From: Paenibacillus alvei DSM 29
Lineage (GTDB): Bacteria; Bacillota; Bacilli; Paenibacillales; Paenibacillaceae
Direction: 5' to 3'
DNA length: 64,000 bases
Assembly (NCBI RefSeq): GCF_000293805.1
Contig: NZ_AMBZ01000002.1
Coordinates: forward strand, 748,501-812,500
Position numbers and translations under genes: made by a program. Positions within the stretch are counted from its first letter, which is position 1; every line of letters begins with the position of its first letter. The notes under the pieces were generated by a model. It was not told where the DNA came from, made no database searches, and was given only the letters and a program-made list of their open reading frames with translations. Shown here piece by piece: positions 35,604-44,938 of this stretch.

Positions 35604-36575
35604 ATGGGTAAGATGAAGATTTTACTTATTTCGATCGCAACCATATTCATTATTATTATCGTTGCATTAGGATTCATAGGGAATCACTTCTACAACATCG
35701 CGCTTAATCCGGAGACGGAGCGTCCGTTCCTTGACAACAATCCGGATCTTAATCGGGCGGTTCCGACGATGCAAGTAGATGAACAGGAGACGCAAGAAAA
35801 TGAGATGGCAAAAGAATGGATCGAAACGAAGCATCACGACGAGGTCACGTTAGCTTCTTTTGATGGTTTGAAGCTGCAAGGCTATGAGTATCGGCAAGAG
35901 CACCCCACGAATAAGTGGGCCATTGTCGTTCATGGCTATACGAGCTCCGGCAAGCAGATGTCGTATGCGGTTAAGAGATTTTATGATAAAGGCTATCATG
36001 TACTGCTCGTCGACTTGCGAGGACATGGAAAGAGTGAAGGCTCCTATATTGGGATGGGCTGGCATGATCGATTAGACATGATGGGTTGGATTCGCCAAAT
36101 CGTTGAAGCTGATCCCGAGTCTCAAGTTGCTCTGTATGGGGTATCTATGGGAGGAGCGACGGTTATGATGACCTCGGGAGAAGAACTTCCTGCGAATGTC
36201 AAGGTGATTGTAGAGGACTGTGGATATACGTCAGCCTATGATGAGTTCACTTACCAATTAAAGCGGCTGTTTCATTTGCCTGCCTTCCCAATCATGACGG
36301 CTTCCAATGTGGTGTCTAATATAAGAGCCGGCTATGACTTAAAGGACGCCTCTGCTTTGAAGCAGGTAGCTAAGAGCAAGACTCCTATTCTATTCATTCA
36401 CGGTGATTCCGACACGTTTGTCCCTTATGAAATGGTTCAAGAGTTGTATGATGCGGCAAAGGTCGAGAAAGATCTGTTGGTCATCAAGGATGCAGGACAC
36501 GGAGGCGCTCACCTTGCTGGAGCGGTGTATTGGAATAAAGTATGGGAGTTCACAGATAAGTTTATGAAGTCCTAA
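35604..36575 (+). CDS. Membrane-anchored alpha/beta hydrolase (YqkD-like)
   Basis: The 323-aa protein has one N-terminal membrane helix (ILLISIATIFIIIIVALGFI) and an outside hydrolase domain. VVHGYTSSGKQMSYA gives the oxyanion loop, VDLRGHGKSEGSYIGMGW follows, the nucleophile Ser is in LYGVSMGGATVMM, the acid in FIHGDSDTFVPYE and the His in AGHGGAHLAG. The group includes B. subtilis YqkD, of unknown substrate. ATG 35604 sits 6 bases after GGGAGG; the ATG at 35598 abuts that site and is rejected. Confidence 0.85.
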   Translation: MGKMKILLISIATIFIIIIVALGFIGNHFYNIALNPETERPFLDNNPDLNRAVPTMQVDEQETQENEMAKEWIETKHHDEVTLASFDGLKLQGYEYRQEHPTNKWAIVVHGYTSSGKQMSYAVKRFYDKGYHVLLVDLRGHGKSEGSYIGMGWHDRLDMMGWIRQIVEADPESQVALYGVSMGGATVMMTSGEELPANVKVIVEDCGYTSAYDEFTYQLKRLFHLPAFPIMTASNVVSNIRAGYDLKDASALKQVAKSKTPILFIHGDSDTFVPYEMVQELYDAAKVEKDLLVIKDAGHGGAHLAGAVYWNKVWEFTDKFMKS

Positions 36576-36628
36576 CGAAATGAATAAAAAGACTCGCATA
36601 AAGAATGGAAAGTCTTGCAAATGAATAG

Positions 36629-36659
36629 AAGCCCTGCTCCTTTCAAGGCGGCAGGGCTT
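36629..36659. terminator. Hairpin between two convergent genes
   Basis: Perfect 9-bp arms (AAGCCCTGC and complement) lie between the hydrolase and the MraY-like gene. The T-richer side is on the minus strand. Confidence 0.5.
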
Positions 36660-36676
36660 GCGTGTGCATTGGTTGT

Positions 36677-37633
36677 TTAAGATAAAAGGAACTTCCAGGC
36701 GATCCAGCATATCCCGACACCGAGCCACGAGATGAATCCAAAGATGACTACGATTTTATTCTCGCTCCAGCCATACTTCAATGAATAATGATAATGGATT
36801 GGAGCCATGCGGAACATTCTCAGCTTTGTTTTGCGATAGTACCATACCTGTAGGATCACCGACAGCTGTTCGGCAAAGTAAACGACGAACAGCACGGGAA
36901 TCAAAATTTCCACCTTTTCTAAAACCGCGAGGAAGGAAAGCGAGCCCCCAATTGCAAGTGAACCCGTATCCCCCATAAATGCTCGGGCTGGATAAATATT
37001 ATAAATGAACAATCCAAGCAGGCAGGCAATCATGATGAGCGAGAACATCTTCACTTCCATATGATCGGATATGAGGAAGAAGAAGAAATAAGTCGGGATC
37101 GACACATTTATAAGCAATCCGTCCAGACCGTCCGTAAAGTTAATTGCATTTGCCGAACCTACCACGAACAGCACCATAATTGGCACATACACAAGAAGAG
37201 GAAGATCAAGCGCTAGACCGCCCCCAAGAGCAACGGTTGTACTGACGTTAAAGTGCTGAATGAGCACGTACAGCAGCAAGCCGGTAAAACAGAATTGGAA
37301 TACAAGCTTCGCCTTGCCGGATATCCCAGATGGATCCTGAAAAACAGCCTTCTTCAAATCATCCATTAAACCAACGGAACCGAATAGCAGAAACGTCGCA
37401 GCCAGAAAAATGGTCATTGGCGATGGATGATAGGAGATGGAGGTGATTACACCGATAAAAAGGATAAGGCCAGCCATCAGCGGTGTGCCGCGCTTAGCTT
37501 GATGATCGGGCGGCAGCTCAGCTCGAATCGGCTGTGTCAGCTTCAGCGTTCGCAATCCCCATATGAGCAGCGGTGTTAACGCGGCTACCAGCAGGAAGGA
37601 TACGCTCGAAATGCCTAATAAGGAAGAGTTCAC
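36677..37633 (-). CDS. MraY-like phospho-N-acetylmuramoyl-pentapeptide transferase
   Basis: This 318-aa membrane enzyme of the polyprenyl-phosphate sugar-1-phosphate transferase family has about ten helices. MraY motifs are present: HQAKRGTPLMAG near the N-terminus, LMDDLKK (Asp-Asp), NAINFTDGLDGL, FMGDTGSLAIGG and APIHYHYSLKYGWSENKIV, the last being the MraY HHH-loop in variant form (HYH rather than HHH). This marks it as MraY-type rather than TagO/WecA. It is outside any division and wall cluster, so it is probably an accessory copy to the mraY in the dcw cluster (not visible here). Confidence 0.82.
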   Translation of the reverse strand: MNSSLLGISSVSFLLVAALTPLLIWGLRTLKLTQPIRAELPPDHQAKRGTPLMAGLILFIGVITSISYHPSPMTIFLAATFLLFGSVGLMDDLKKAVFQDPSGISGKAKLVFQFCFTGLLLYVLIQHFNVSTTVALGGGLALDLPLLVYVPIMVLFVVGSANAINFTDGLDGLLINVSIPTYFFFFLISDHMEVKMFSLIMIACLLGLFIYNIYPARAFMGDTGSLAIGGSLSFLAVLEKVEILIPVLFVVYFAEQLSVILQVWYYRKTKLRMFRMAPIHYHYSLKYGWSENKIVVIFGFISWLGVGICWIAWKFLLS

Positions 37634-37732
37634 GACATCACCTATCAGTATGTATTTTTATAGATGAGTACATTTTATTATAATTCACATCAATGGACAA
37701 ATATTCCTGATTCATTGCTGTCGTTGCTTCAG

Positions 37733-38974
37733 TTATTTCCCCTTGCAGCCTTCCAAAGAGCCTGCGACAATGCTGCCTCGATGAAGTACTGCTTGTCTGT
37801 TCGCACGTCTTGCAACAGCCTCAGCTGAGCAGCTTGCATCGACGAGCACTGCATCTGCGGTATCTCCAACCTGAGGCCACTGGCGTATACCGTCCTGACT
37901 TAACGGGGTTACACCCCCCGTAATGAATCCGAGCGCCTGTGACAGGGATCGCTCATCAGAGTAACCGTAGACTTCAGCTAACCGTCCTGCCTTCTCAAGC
38001 AGATCGCAATTGCCGAACGGCGACCAATGGTCGGTGACACTGTCAGTACCGAGTCCGATGTGTACTCCGCGATTGCGCATTTCCGGCAGTGGCATATTCG
38101 TTCGGCCGATAGGCACAGTGGACATAATCGCGATATTAAGCGCTGCAAATCGTTCAATCAGTTCCGTTGTCTCAGGCGTGCGATCAGCGAATGCGAATGC
38201 ATGGCTGACTGCTACTTTCCCCTGCCAACCGGCCTCTTCCGTTAATTCAGCCAGTCGCTGCAGCGTTGTCCATCCGTCCGGGCCGCGGTCATGCAAATGC
38301 ATGTCGATCCCAGCCCCTGTTGATACGGCGATATCCATAAGCGTATGAAGTGAACGTTCAATATCCCCGTCGACGCTCGCAGGATCCACAGAGCCAATCC
38401 AACCAGCACCGTGTGCTACCGCTTCGCGGACAAGGTGAGATACATTCGAGTGAAGAAGACCATGTTGGGTGAAGGCAACAACCTCATAAGCAAGTTGATC
38501 CTTGTACTCTTCCAGCACTTCAATAGAAGCCTGCAAATTGCGCAACTCCATAACAGGGTCAATATTAATATGGGTGCGTACGTACGTAGAACCGTGCTTA
38601 AGGACAAGATCAAGCAATTTGCGGGCACGTTCCTTCAAATAAGGAAATCGGGCAGGGAGCAGGCGGCGTTCCTCTTCCATTCGTTCGAAGATACTGGAGA
38701 TAGGACGTACCGCTTTCCACGGCCCCCCGTAGTAGGTTTTATCAATATGGATATGCATTTCCCGAAAAGCAGGCAACAGGAGGAGACCGGCTGCATTTAC
38801 ACAAGGAAGAGACTTGAGATCTTCATCCTTCAGGTCACTTGCTGGTACAATTGCATGTATTGTGCCATCGTCGATTTGGATATGGAATAAATCCGTATCC
38901 GTAATCGTAATACCTTCTTTTTCTCGATATGCGGTTTCAAGCCGTACATTGATTAGCCAATAAGCGTTAGGCAT
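37733..38974 (-). CDS. Amidohydrolase, cytosine-deaminase-like
   Basis: This metal-dependent hydrolase has 413 aa. The first metal ligands are in REMHIHIDKTYYGG, later ones in HLHDRG and VSHAFAF, and the catalytic Asp in GLGTDSVTDHWSPFGN. This DSVTDxWSPFGxGD-like pattern and the HIHxDK start are typical of cytosine/isocytosine deaminases and related aminohydrolases. The substrate may be a pyrimidine or triazine; no permease is adjacent. ATG 38974 has GAGGAG upstream, while the longer frame to 39088 does not. Confidence 0.83.
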   Translation of the reverse strand: MPNAYWLINVRLETAYREKEGITITDTDLFHIQIDDGTIHAIVPASDLKDEDLKSLPCVNAAGLLLLPAFREMHIHIDKTYYGGPWKAVRPISSIFERMEEERRLLPARFPYLKERARKLLDLVLKHGSTYVRTHINIDPVMELRNLQASIEVLEEYKDQLAYEVVAFTQHGLLHSNVSHLVREAVAHGAGWIGSVDPASVDGDIERSLHTLMDIAVSTGAGIDMHLHDRGPDGWTTLQRLAELTEEAGWQGKVAVSHAFAFADRTPETTELIERFAALNIAIMSTVPIGRTNMPLPEMRNRGVHIGLGTDSVTDHWSPFGNCDLLEKAGRLAEVYGYSDERSLSQALGFITGGVTPLSQDGIRQWPQVGDTADAVLVDASCSAEAVARRANRQAVLHRGSIVAGSLEGCKGK

Positions 38975-39167
38975 GCCCGTCACTCCTCTAATGTTGGTAG
39001 TAGAATAACTGGATCTATACTGCAGGGTTATTTCTTTATCTACAAGATTAGCATGAAAGAAGATGGGAGAAAAATAAAGATAAAGCATGGAAATTGTTTT
39101 TGGATTGGATTTCTACGTGCATACATAAATGAAAGAACAGAGTAGACAAGAACGAGGTGATCTCACA

Positions 39168-39230
39168 TTGGGCAAGGAATGGACATGCTTTCGCAAGCTC
39201 AGCTTTGAAGTGAATTTATCTATCAGTTAG
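39168..39230 (+). CDS. Candidate 20-codon ORF
   Basis: TTG 39168 follows GAGGTGATC at good spacing and encodes MGKEWTCFRKLSFEVNLSIS before TAG. It lies in the 307-base gap after the amidohydrolase start, which otherwise holds only the terminator at 39235-39265. It may be chance. Confidence 0.25.
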   Translation: MGKEWTCFRKLSFEVNLSIS

Positions 39231-39234
39231 ATGT

Positions 39235-39265
39235 AAAAAAGGGAGCTGTCTCTAGGACTGCCCCC
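39235..39265 (-). terminator. Terminator of the small membrane protein gene
   Basis: On the minus strand GGGGGCAGTCC and a near-complement GGAC/GCTCCC form a stem followed by TTTTTT. Confidence 0.7.
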
Positions 39266-39281
39266 GATCTATTTCGTCCCG

Positions 39282-39548
39282 TCAGACGCCAGTAGCTTCT
39301 GTACGTCTGCGATGGTTACGATGTGCGGTTCGCTTCGTATTTCGGATCATCATATAAATACATAATCCAAACAGCGGAGCAATGACAACAATGGCCGTCA
39401 TGCCGATCGTGAAGAAGCCAGAGCGTTCAATGCGGATGCTGTCGACAAGAACCCATACTGCCGAAGCTAGGTGGAGTACAAGTGTCAACAGGAGCAGCCA
39501 GTCGCTATGGTTCGTTAACCAAGTCAAAAGTACTGTCAATTCCACCAT
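39282..39548 (-). CDS. Small two-helix membrane protein
   Basis: The 88-aa product has two hydrophobic helices (WLLLLTLVLHLASAVWVLVD and FFTIGMTAIVVIAPLFGLCI) and a basic C-terminal tail rich in Arg and His. The layout resembles the phospholipase D N-terminal-like/PLDc_N small membrane family, but I cannot confirm it. I start at 39548, with GGGGGC upstream; the open frame runs further back into the ywiB promoter region without a ribosome site. Confidence 0.6.
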   Translation of the reverse strand: MVELTVLLTWLTNHSDWLLLLTLVLHLASAVWVLVDSIRIERSGFFTIGMTAIVVIAPLFGLCIYMMIRNTKRTAHRNHRRRTEATGV

Positions 39549-39781
39549 ATATCGCCCCCGTATTCCTCGTGGTACTGACATAAGCTGAGCAAATATGCAG
39601 CAGCGGACATTCGAGGAATCATTTACTACTCTTATTATAATTGAGGGGCAATTCGAATTTCCACGTCTTTCTTGAGGCATAACCTTACAAATTCGTAAGT
39701 TATCAGATTGTGTCGTATTTTGTGAATCCCCCACTTCTGCTGAGATTAACTGTACCCTTGGGGACGAAAAGGAAAAGGAGG

Positions 39782-39810
39782 TTGCAAAAGGCGGGCGTAT
39801 ACCGGATAAT
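39782..39810 (+). promoter_or_regulatory. Promoter of ywiB-argS
   Basis: TTGCAA, 17 bp, GATAAT, 35 bases before the ywiB start. Confidence 0.5.
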
Positions 39811-39844
39811 TTAGAAATCAGACTTTGGAGATTGGAGCTTGACA

Positions 39845-40339
39845 ATGACGGAGCATCAGAGGGAAGCGGCTGACAGATTGCCGGTTCTTATCACGATTGA
39901 CAGCCGACAAGATGATGAACGGGTCACACAGCAGGTAGAAGGAGAGCTGTTTCGGAAAGGCTCGAATTTCTACATTCGTTATATAGAGGCTGAGCCTCAA
40001 CCGGAGCGGGTGAAGCGACGAAGTGATTCTTCTATAGATGCGAGCCGCACACGAGTCACACTCAAGGTGAGTGAAAACCTGATTAAGCTAACTCGAAGAG
40101 GACAGGTGGAATCGGAGCAATCGTTCATTCTTGGAACGAGACAGAGCGGATATTATCGTTCATCTGCGATTCGCTTTCCTTTAACTACAGTGACGTCAAA
40201 GCTGTCCTGGGACGAGCCATGGCCGTTCGAAGGGCCGCTGCAATTCGATGAATTGCGCATTGCGTGGTCGTATCAAATATATATAGAAGAGCGTTGTACG
40301 GGGAAATTTAATATTCGATTACGTATTACACCCGCCTGA
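39845..40339 (+). CDS. ywiB: DUF1934 family protein (YwiB-like)
   Basis: This 164-aa cytoplasmic beta-barrel-like protein is of unknown function, from a family always close to argS in Bacillales. Family traits are the early ITIDSRQDDERVTQQVEGEL, KLTRRGQVESEQSF and SYQIYIEERCTGKFNIRLRI near the end. GGAG lies 7 bases before ATG 39845; a TTG two codons earlier is a less likely start. It is followed by argS after 39 bases and probably co-transcribed. Confidence 0.85.
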   Translation: MTEHQREAADRLPVLITIDSRQDDERVTQQVEGELFRKGSNFYIRYIEAEPQPERVKRRSDSSIDASRTRVTLKVSENLIKLTRRGQVESEQSFILGTRQSGYYRSSAIRFPLTTVTSKLSWDEPWPFEGPLQFDELRIAWSYQIYIEERCTGKFNIRLRITPA

Positions 40340-40378
40340 AATAGGCATGAACGATAAGATGCAGGAGGAACGAGACAT

Positions 40379-42055
40379 ATGAGCAGTGTAATGGAACGAG
40401 TGAACAATCAAGTTAAGCAGGCAATCGAGGAGGCAATCGTACAAGCAGGTCTTGTAGCGCGTGAAGACATCCCTACATTCGTTATCGAAGTACCTAAAGA
40501 TAAGACTCACGGTGACTTGGCATCCAATGTGGCGATGCAGCTGACACGTATTGCAAAACGCAATCCACGCCAAATCGCAGAAGCAATCATTGAGAATTTG
40601 GATAAAGATGCGGCTGCAATCGAAAGTGCGGAAATTGCAGGGCCTGGATTTATTAACTTCCGTGTGAATAAGAGTTACTTGTATGACATTCTCCGTGAAG
40701 TAAATGAAAAAGGAAGCGACTACGGCCGTATTACTGCTGGCAGCGGACAGCGTGTGCAGATGGAGTTCGTATCTGCGAACCCAACAGGAAGCCTCCATCT
40801 TGGACATGCGCGTGGTGCAGCTGTCGGTGATGCACTGTGCAATCTGTTGGATTACGCGGGTTATGAAGTAACACGCGAGTATTATATTAATGATGCCGGC
40901 AATCAAGTGAACAACCTTGCTAAATCCATCGAATGCCGCTATAAGCAAGCACTTGGGCAGGATGCAGAAATGCCTGAGGACGGCTATCATGGCGTGGATA
41001 TTAAGGGTTTTGCTGAAGAGCTTGTTCAAGCAGAAGGCGATCGTCTGTTGTCCTTGCCTGAGGAAGAGCGTGAGCGTTATTTCCGCAACTATGGTCTTGC
41101 GAAGGAATTGGACAAAATCAAGCGTGACTTAAACCGCTTCCGTGTTCCATTCGACGTGTGGTTCAGCGAAACCTCGCTCTATGAGAACAACGAAGTGACA
41201 AAGGCGCTGGATGCGCTTCGTGCAAGTGGCCATGTGTTCGAGCATGAGGGTGCGACGTGGCTGCGTACAACGACATTTGGCGATGACAAAGATCGCGTAT
41301 TGGTGAAGAATGATGGCTCTTACACGTATTTGACTCCTGATATTTCGTATCATATGGACAAATATGGCCGTGGCTTTGACAAAATGATTAACATTTGGGG
41401 TGCTGACCACCACGGGTACATCCCGCGTATGAAGGCAGCGATGGAAGCGCTCGGTAATGATCCAGACAAGCTGGTCGTATTGATTGCGCAAATGGTTAGC
41501 TTATTCCAAGATGGCGAGAAAGTGAAAATGTCCAAGCGTACAGGGAAAGCCGTAACGATGGAAGATTTGATGGATGAAGTGGGCGTTGATGCAATCCGTT
41601 ACTTCTTCACAATGCGTTCGATGGATTCCCACCTTGACTTTGATATGGACTTGGCGATCTCAACATCCAATGAGAACCCTGTCTATTACGTACAGTATGC
41701 GCATGCGCGTATTTGCAGCATTTACCGTCAGGCGGAAGAACAAGGGGTTGCATTGCAGCCGTTGAATGAGCTGAATTTGGCGAAGCTGACGGCTGAGCAT
41801 GAATTCGACCTGCTTCGCAAGCTGGGTGAGCTTCCAGAAGAGATTGCGGTTGCTGCCCGCGACTATGCGCCACATCGTTTGGTTCGTTATGTGTATGAGC
41901 TTGCATCGCTCTTCCACAGTTATTATAGAGCAGAGCGTGTCATTACAGAAGATGCAGAGCAGACACAAGCTCGCCTTGCATTGCTCGGTGCTGTTCGCAC
42001 GACAATTGCGAACGTGCTTCGTCTGGTTGGCGTATCCGCTCCAGAACAGATGTAA
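40379..42055 (+). CDS. argS: Arginyl-tRNA synthetase
   Basis: This class I synthetase of 558 aa charges tRNA-Arg. The N-terminal additional domain ends near 110. HIGH appears as HLGH in [14 protein letters not shown] and KMSKS as [10 protein letters not shown]. The C-terminal DALR anticodon-binding domain starts near 440 ([20 protein letters not shown]). Size and order agree with B. subtilis ArgS (556 aa). A strong AGGAGG site precedes ATG 40379. Confidence 0.97.
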   Translation: MSSVMERVNNQVKQAIEEAIVQAGLVAREDIPTFVIEVPKDKTHGDLASNVAMQLTRIAKRNPRQIAEAIIENLDKDAAAIESAEIAGPGFINFRVNKSYLYDILREVNEKGSDYGRITAGSGQRVQMEFVSANPTGSLHLGHARGAAVGDALCNLLDYAGYEVTREYYINDAGNQVNNLAKSIECRYKQALGQDAEMPEDGYHGVDIKGFAEELVQAEGDRLLSLPEEERERYFRNYGLAKELDKIKRDLNRFRVPFDVWFSETSLYENNEVTKALDALRASGHVFEHEGATWLRTTTFGDDKDRVLVKNDGSYTYLTPDISYHMDKYGRGFDKMINIWGADHHGYIPRMKAAMEALGNDPDKLVVLIAQMVSLFQDGEKVKMSKRTGKAVTMEDLMDEVGVDAIRYFFTMRSMDSHLDFDMDLAISTSNENPVYYVQYAHARICSIYRQAEEQGVALQPLNELNLAKLTAEHEFDLLRKLGELPEEIAVAARDYAPHRLVRYVYELASLFHSYYRAERVITEDAEQTQARLALLGAVRTTIANVLRLVGVSAPEQM

Positions 42056-42100
42056 GGGCAGTGTCTGACGAAATACAATGATTTTTGCTTCATAGAATAG

Positions 42101-42139
42101 AGCGTCCTGCGAGTTGAAATAACTAGCAGGGCGCTTTTC
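42101..42139 (+). terminator. Terminator of argS
   Basis: AGCGTCCTGC pairs with GCAGGGCGCT (one G-U pair), followed by TTTTCTTGTT. Confidence 0.75.
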
Positions 42140-42219
42140 TTGTTCAACCTATGTTTGTTCGGTAAAATCAGAGATAGATACAACGAAGTGAACACACAGG
42201 GTAGAGAGAAGGTGACGAG

Positions 42220-44009
42220 ATGCTTTATTTGCTTCCGCTTATGATTGAGCGCGTCGGCGTGCTGCTGATCATTGCATTCGTGCTGTCGCGTATGAAGTCA
42301 TTCCGCCACATTGTCCATAACGAACATGGTACAGCTGAAAAATGGCTGCTTATTGTCGTGTTTGGCGCATTCGGGATTATTAGCAACTATACCGGTGTAC
42401 AGATCCATAACAGCACCGTATTTTCGCAAACTTGGCATATAGACATAGAGACGGGCAGCGCCATTGCAAACACACGAATAATGGGCGTTGTCATCGGTGG
42501 ACTGCTTGGCGGTCCATTTGTCGGGACAGGTGTCGGATTAATAGCAGGCCTGCATCGACTATCGCTCGGCGGATACACTGCGGCAGCTTGTGGAGTGTCG
42601 ACGGTATTGGCCGGCATTATTACAGGCCTCATCGGGAAGCGGCTCCGTATGATTCAAGGAAAGCATGCAGCATGGCAAGCGGCACTGGTCGGCATCGGGA
42701 TGGAGTGCGGGCAGATGGGCATTATTTTGCTCGTAGCGGAGCCATGGAGCTCTGCATGGGAACTCGTCAAGCTGATCAGTGTGCCGATGGTTGTGGTTAA
42801 TGGATTCGGGATCTTGCTGTTCATGCTAATCATTCAATCGATCTATGAGGAAGAGGAACGTTCCCGAGCGCTGCTTACGCATAATGCACTTCATATTGTT
42901 GATCAAACGCTGCCTTATTTCCGTCAAGGATTAAATAGCGATTCATGCCGGGAAGCGGCCATGATTATATGGAAAGGGACGAGTGCCGACGCAATTTCCA
43001 TTACAGATGAACATCAAATTTTGGCTCACGTAGGCGCAGGAGCCGATCATCATGTGCCATTGAACGGTATATCTACACAACTGACGAAGCAGGTGCTGGA
43101 GGAAGGAATTGTCCACAAGGCCTCCTCAAGAGAGGAGATTCATTGCCTCGATCCACACTGTCCATTGCAGGCAGCGTATGTGCTGCCGCTGAAGGTGCAT
43201 GAGCGTACTGTCGGCACATTGAAGTTATATTTCAAGCAGTCATCACGTCTGTGTCAGGTGGAGCAGGAGCTTGCTGAGGGCCTTGGCAAGCTGTTCTCTT
43301 CCCAACTGGAACTTGCGGAAGCGGAACGGCAAAGCCGGCTGTTGAAGGATGCAGAGATTAAGGCGCTGCAAGCACAGGTCCACCCGCATTTTTATTCAAT
43401 GCCTTTAATACAATATCAGTGCTCTGCCGCACTGATTCGGAGAAGGCGCGCAAGCTGCTGCAGCAGCTAAGCGTATTTTTCCGCAGCAACCTTCAAGGGG
43501 CGCGGAAGATGCTGATTCCGCTGCACAAGGAATTGGAGCATGTAGAAGCGTACTTGTCATTAGAGCAGGCAAGATTTCCTGGAAAATATATGGTAGAAAC
43601 GGATATTGATGCTTCCCTTATGGATGTGCTCGTACCCCCATTTACGCTTCAGCCATTGGTGGAAAATGCAATCCGGCATTCGTTCTCTAAAGGCTTTGCA
43701 AAGCCGCAAGGGGTTGTGTCCATTTGTACGCAGGTGAATGGAAAGGATGTGATCATTACGACAAAAGACAATGGGAAGGGAATTGCGCCGGAATCCATGG
43801 CCGTGCTTGGCAATGAAACCGTTCCATCTGCCGAAGGAACAGGAACAGCGCTTTGCAATATTGCAAAGCGGATTGGGGAACTGTATGGAAGCAGAGGCTC
43901 GGTTTTTATTGATAGTACGTTTGGTCAAGGGACATCGGTAACGATTACCTTGCCGATTCATTACAGCGATCGGGGGGACATCTATGTTGAAAGCATTTAT
44001 CGTGGATGA
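42220..44009 (+). pseudogene. lytS: LytS-type sensor histidine kinase, one frameshift in a T run
   Basis: The two joined frames give about 596 aa of a LytS/BtsS-type kinase. The N-terminus has the 5TM-5TMR_LYT domain (HNEHGTAEKWLLIVVFGAFG, NTRIMGVVIGGLLGGPFVGT), then a GAF-like region (about 225-370), then the His_kinase domain. The frame breaks at 43389-43393, where five T replace an expected six: restoring one T yields QVHPHFLFNAFNTISVLCR with the phosphoacceptor His. The ATPase part LQPLVENAIRHSF and DNGKGIAPE continues in the second frame to 44009. It overlaps the response-regulator gene by 26 bases. I regard a sequencing error as likely, because the downstream partner genes look intact. 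Confidence 0.85.
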
Positions 44010-44739
44010 TGAGCCGCTGGCGCGCAACGAGTTGTGTTATTTGCTGCGTCGTACGAAGCGGGTCGAAATTGTAGGCGAGGCAGAATCGACGGAAGAAGCG
44101 CTGGAGCGTATAGGTGTTCTGCGCCCGGATGTGGTTTTTCTTGATATTCAGCTTGCAGAAGCAAGTGGATTGGAAGCCGCTGAACGGATATGTGCAATGG
44201 AGGAACCGCCAGCAATCGTATTTGCAACTGCATATGACGAGTATGCACTGCGTGCATTCGAGCTGAGTGCATCCGACTATATATTGAAGCCGTTCGATGA
44301 ACAACGCATTCAACTGACCGTAGAGAAGCTGGAGAAGCGGGGATCGAACCTTGCTCCAATGATCAAGAGCGATACCGTGGCGGAATCTCGCCCTGCCTCG
44401 GCTGAGCGGGTGGAGCTGCTTGCCATCACGACAGTGGATGAACGGATCGTCGTATTGCATGTGGATCGTATCGTGTATATCGGATTTGAGGAGGGAAAGA
44501 CCGTTGTTGCAACGATAGAGCAGCGGTACCGTGTTGGAGAGGCGCTCAGTGTACTGGAACGGAAGCTAAACCATCCATCCATCGTTCGTGTGCATCGAGC
44601 GTATTTAGTGAATGTGGATCGTATCGTTGAAATCGAGCCGTGGTTCCATTCGACGTGCCAGTTGAAAATGCAGGACGGCGCCAGCATCCCGGTTAGCCGA
44701 ACCTACATGAAGGAACTGAAGCAGCTTCTGGGGTTCTAA
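43984..44739 (+). CDS. LytTR-type response regulator
   Basis: This 251-aa regulator has a receiver with Asp54 in DVVFLDIQLAEASG, Lys in YILKPFDEQRI, a linker, and a LytTR DNA-binding domain from about 145 (ITTVDERIVVLHVDRIVYIG, HPSIVRVHRAYLVNVDRIVE). It is partner to the overlapping LytS-type kinase. LytSR-family systems sense extracellular pyruvate or membrane state and control pyruvate transporters. Here the next gene is cstA, a member of the carbon-starvation/pyruvate and peptide transporter family, so cstA is the natural target. Confidence 0.9.
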   Translation: MLKAFIVDDEPLARNELCYLLRRTKRVEIVGEAESTEEALERIGVLRPDVVFLDIQLAEASGLEAAERICAMEEPPAIVFATAYDEYALRAFELSASDYILKPFDEQRIQLTVEKLEKRGSNLAPMIKSDTVAESRPASAERVELLAITTVDERIVVLHVDRIVYIGFEEGKTVVATIEQRYRVGEALSVLERKLNHPSIVRVHRAYLVNVDRIVEIEPWFHSTCQLKMQDGASIPVSRTYMKELKQLLGF

Positions 44740-44798
44740 CGATAAGGGCAGATGAATAGGCAGCCTTTCATGATCGGAGCTGTCTCCGCGCTAACCTG

Positions 44799-44839
44799 AA
44801 AAAGAGACTGAAATCGCTTGTATTTCAATCCTTTTTTTT
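44799..44839 (+). terminator. Terminator after the LytTR regulator
   Basis: GACTGAAAT pairs with ATTTCAATC with one mismatch, followed by eight T. It separates the two-component genes from cstA, so cstA needs its own promoter. Confidence 0.75.
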
Positions 44840-44938
44840 GCATTTCGTCATAGGGATGCCGTATTCTGTTTTGAAAACGAGGAATTGCTTTTTTCATAAG
44901 GTATGATAACAGTAACAACTTGAAGGGAGTGGACAATC

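Noticed and set aside
37900..38974. T-box or other riboswitch around the amidohydrolase
   Set aside because: No conserved T-box sequence or recognised aptamer blocks are present upstream.
44871..44886. TGAAAACG resembling half a CcpA cre site upstream of cstA
   Set aside because: The second half does not match the cre palindrome.
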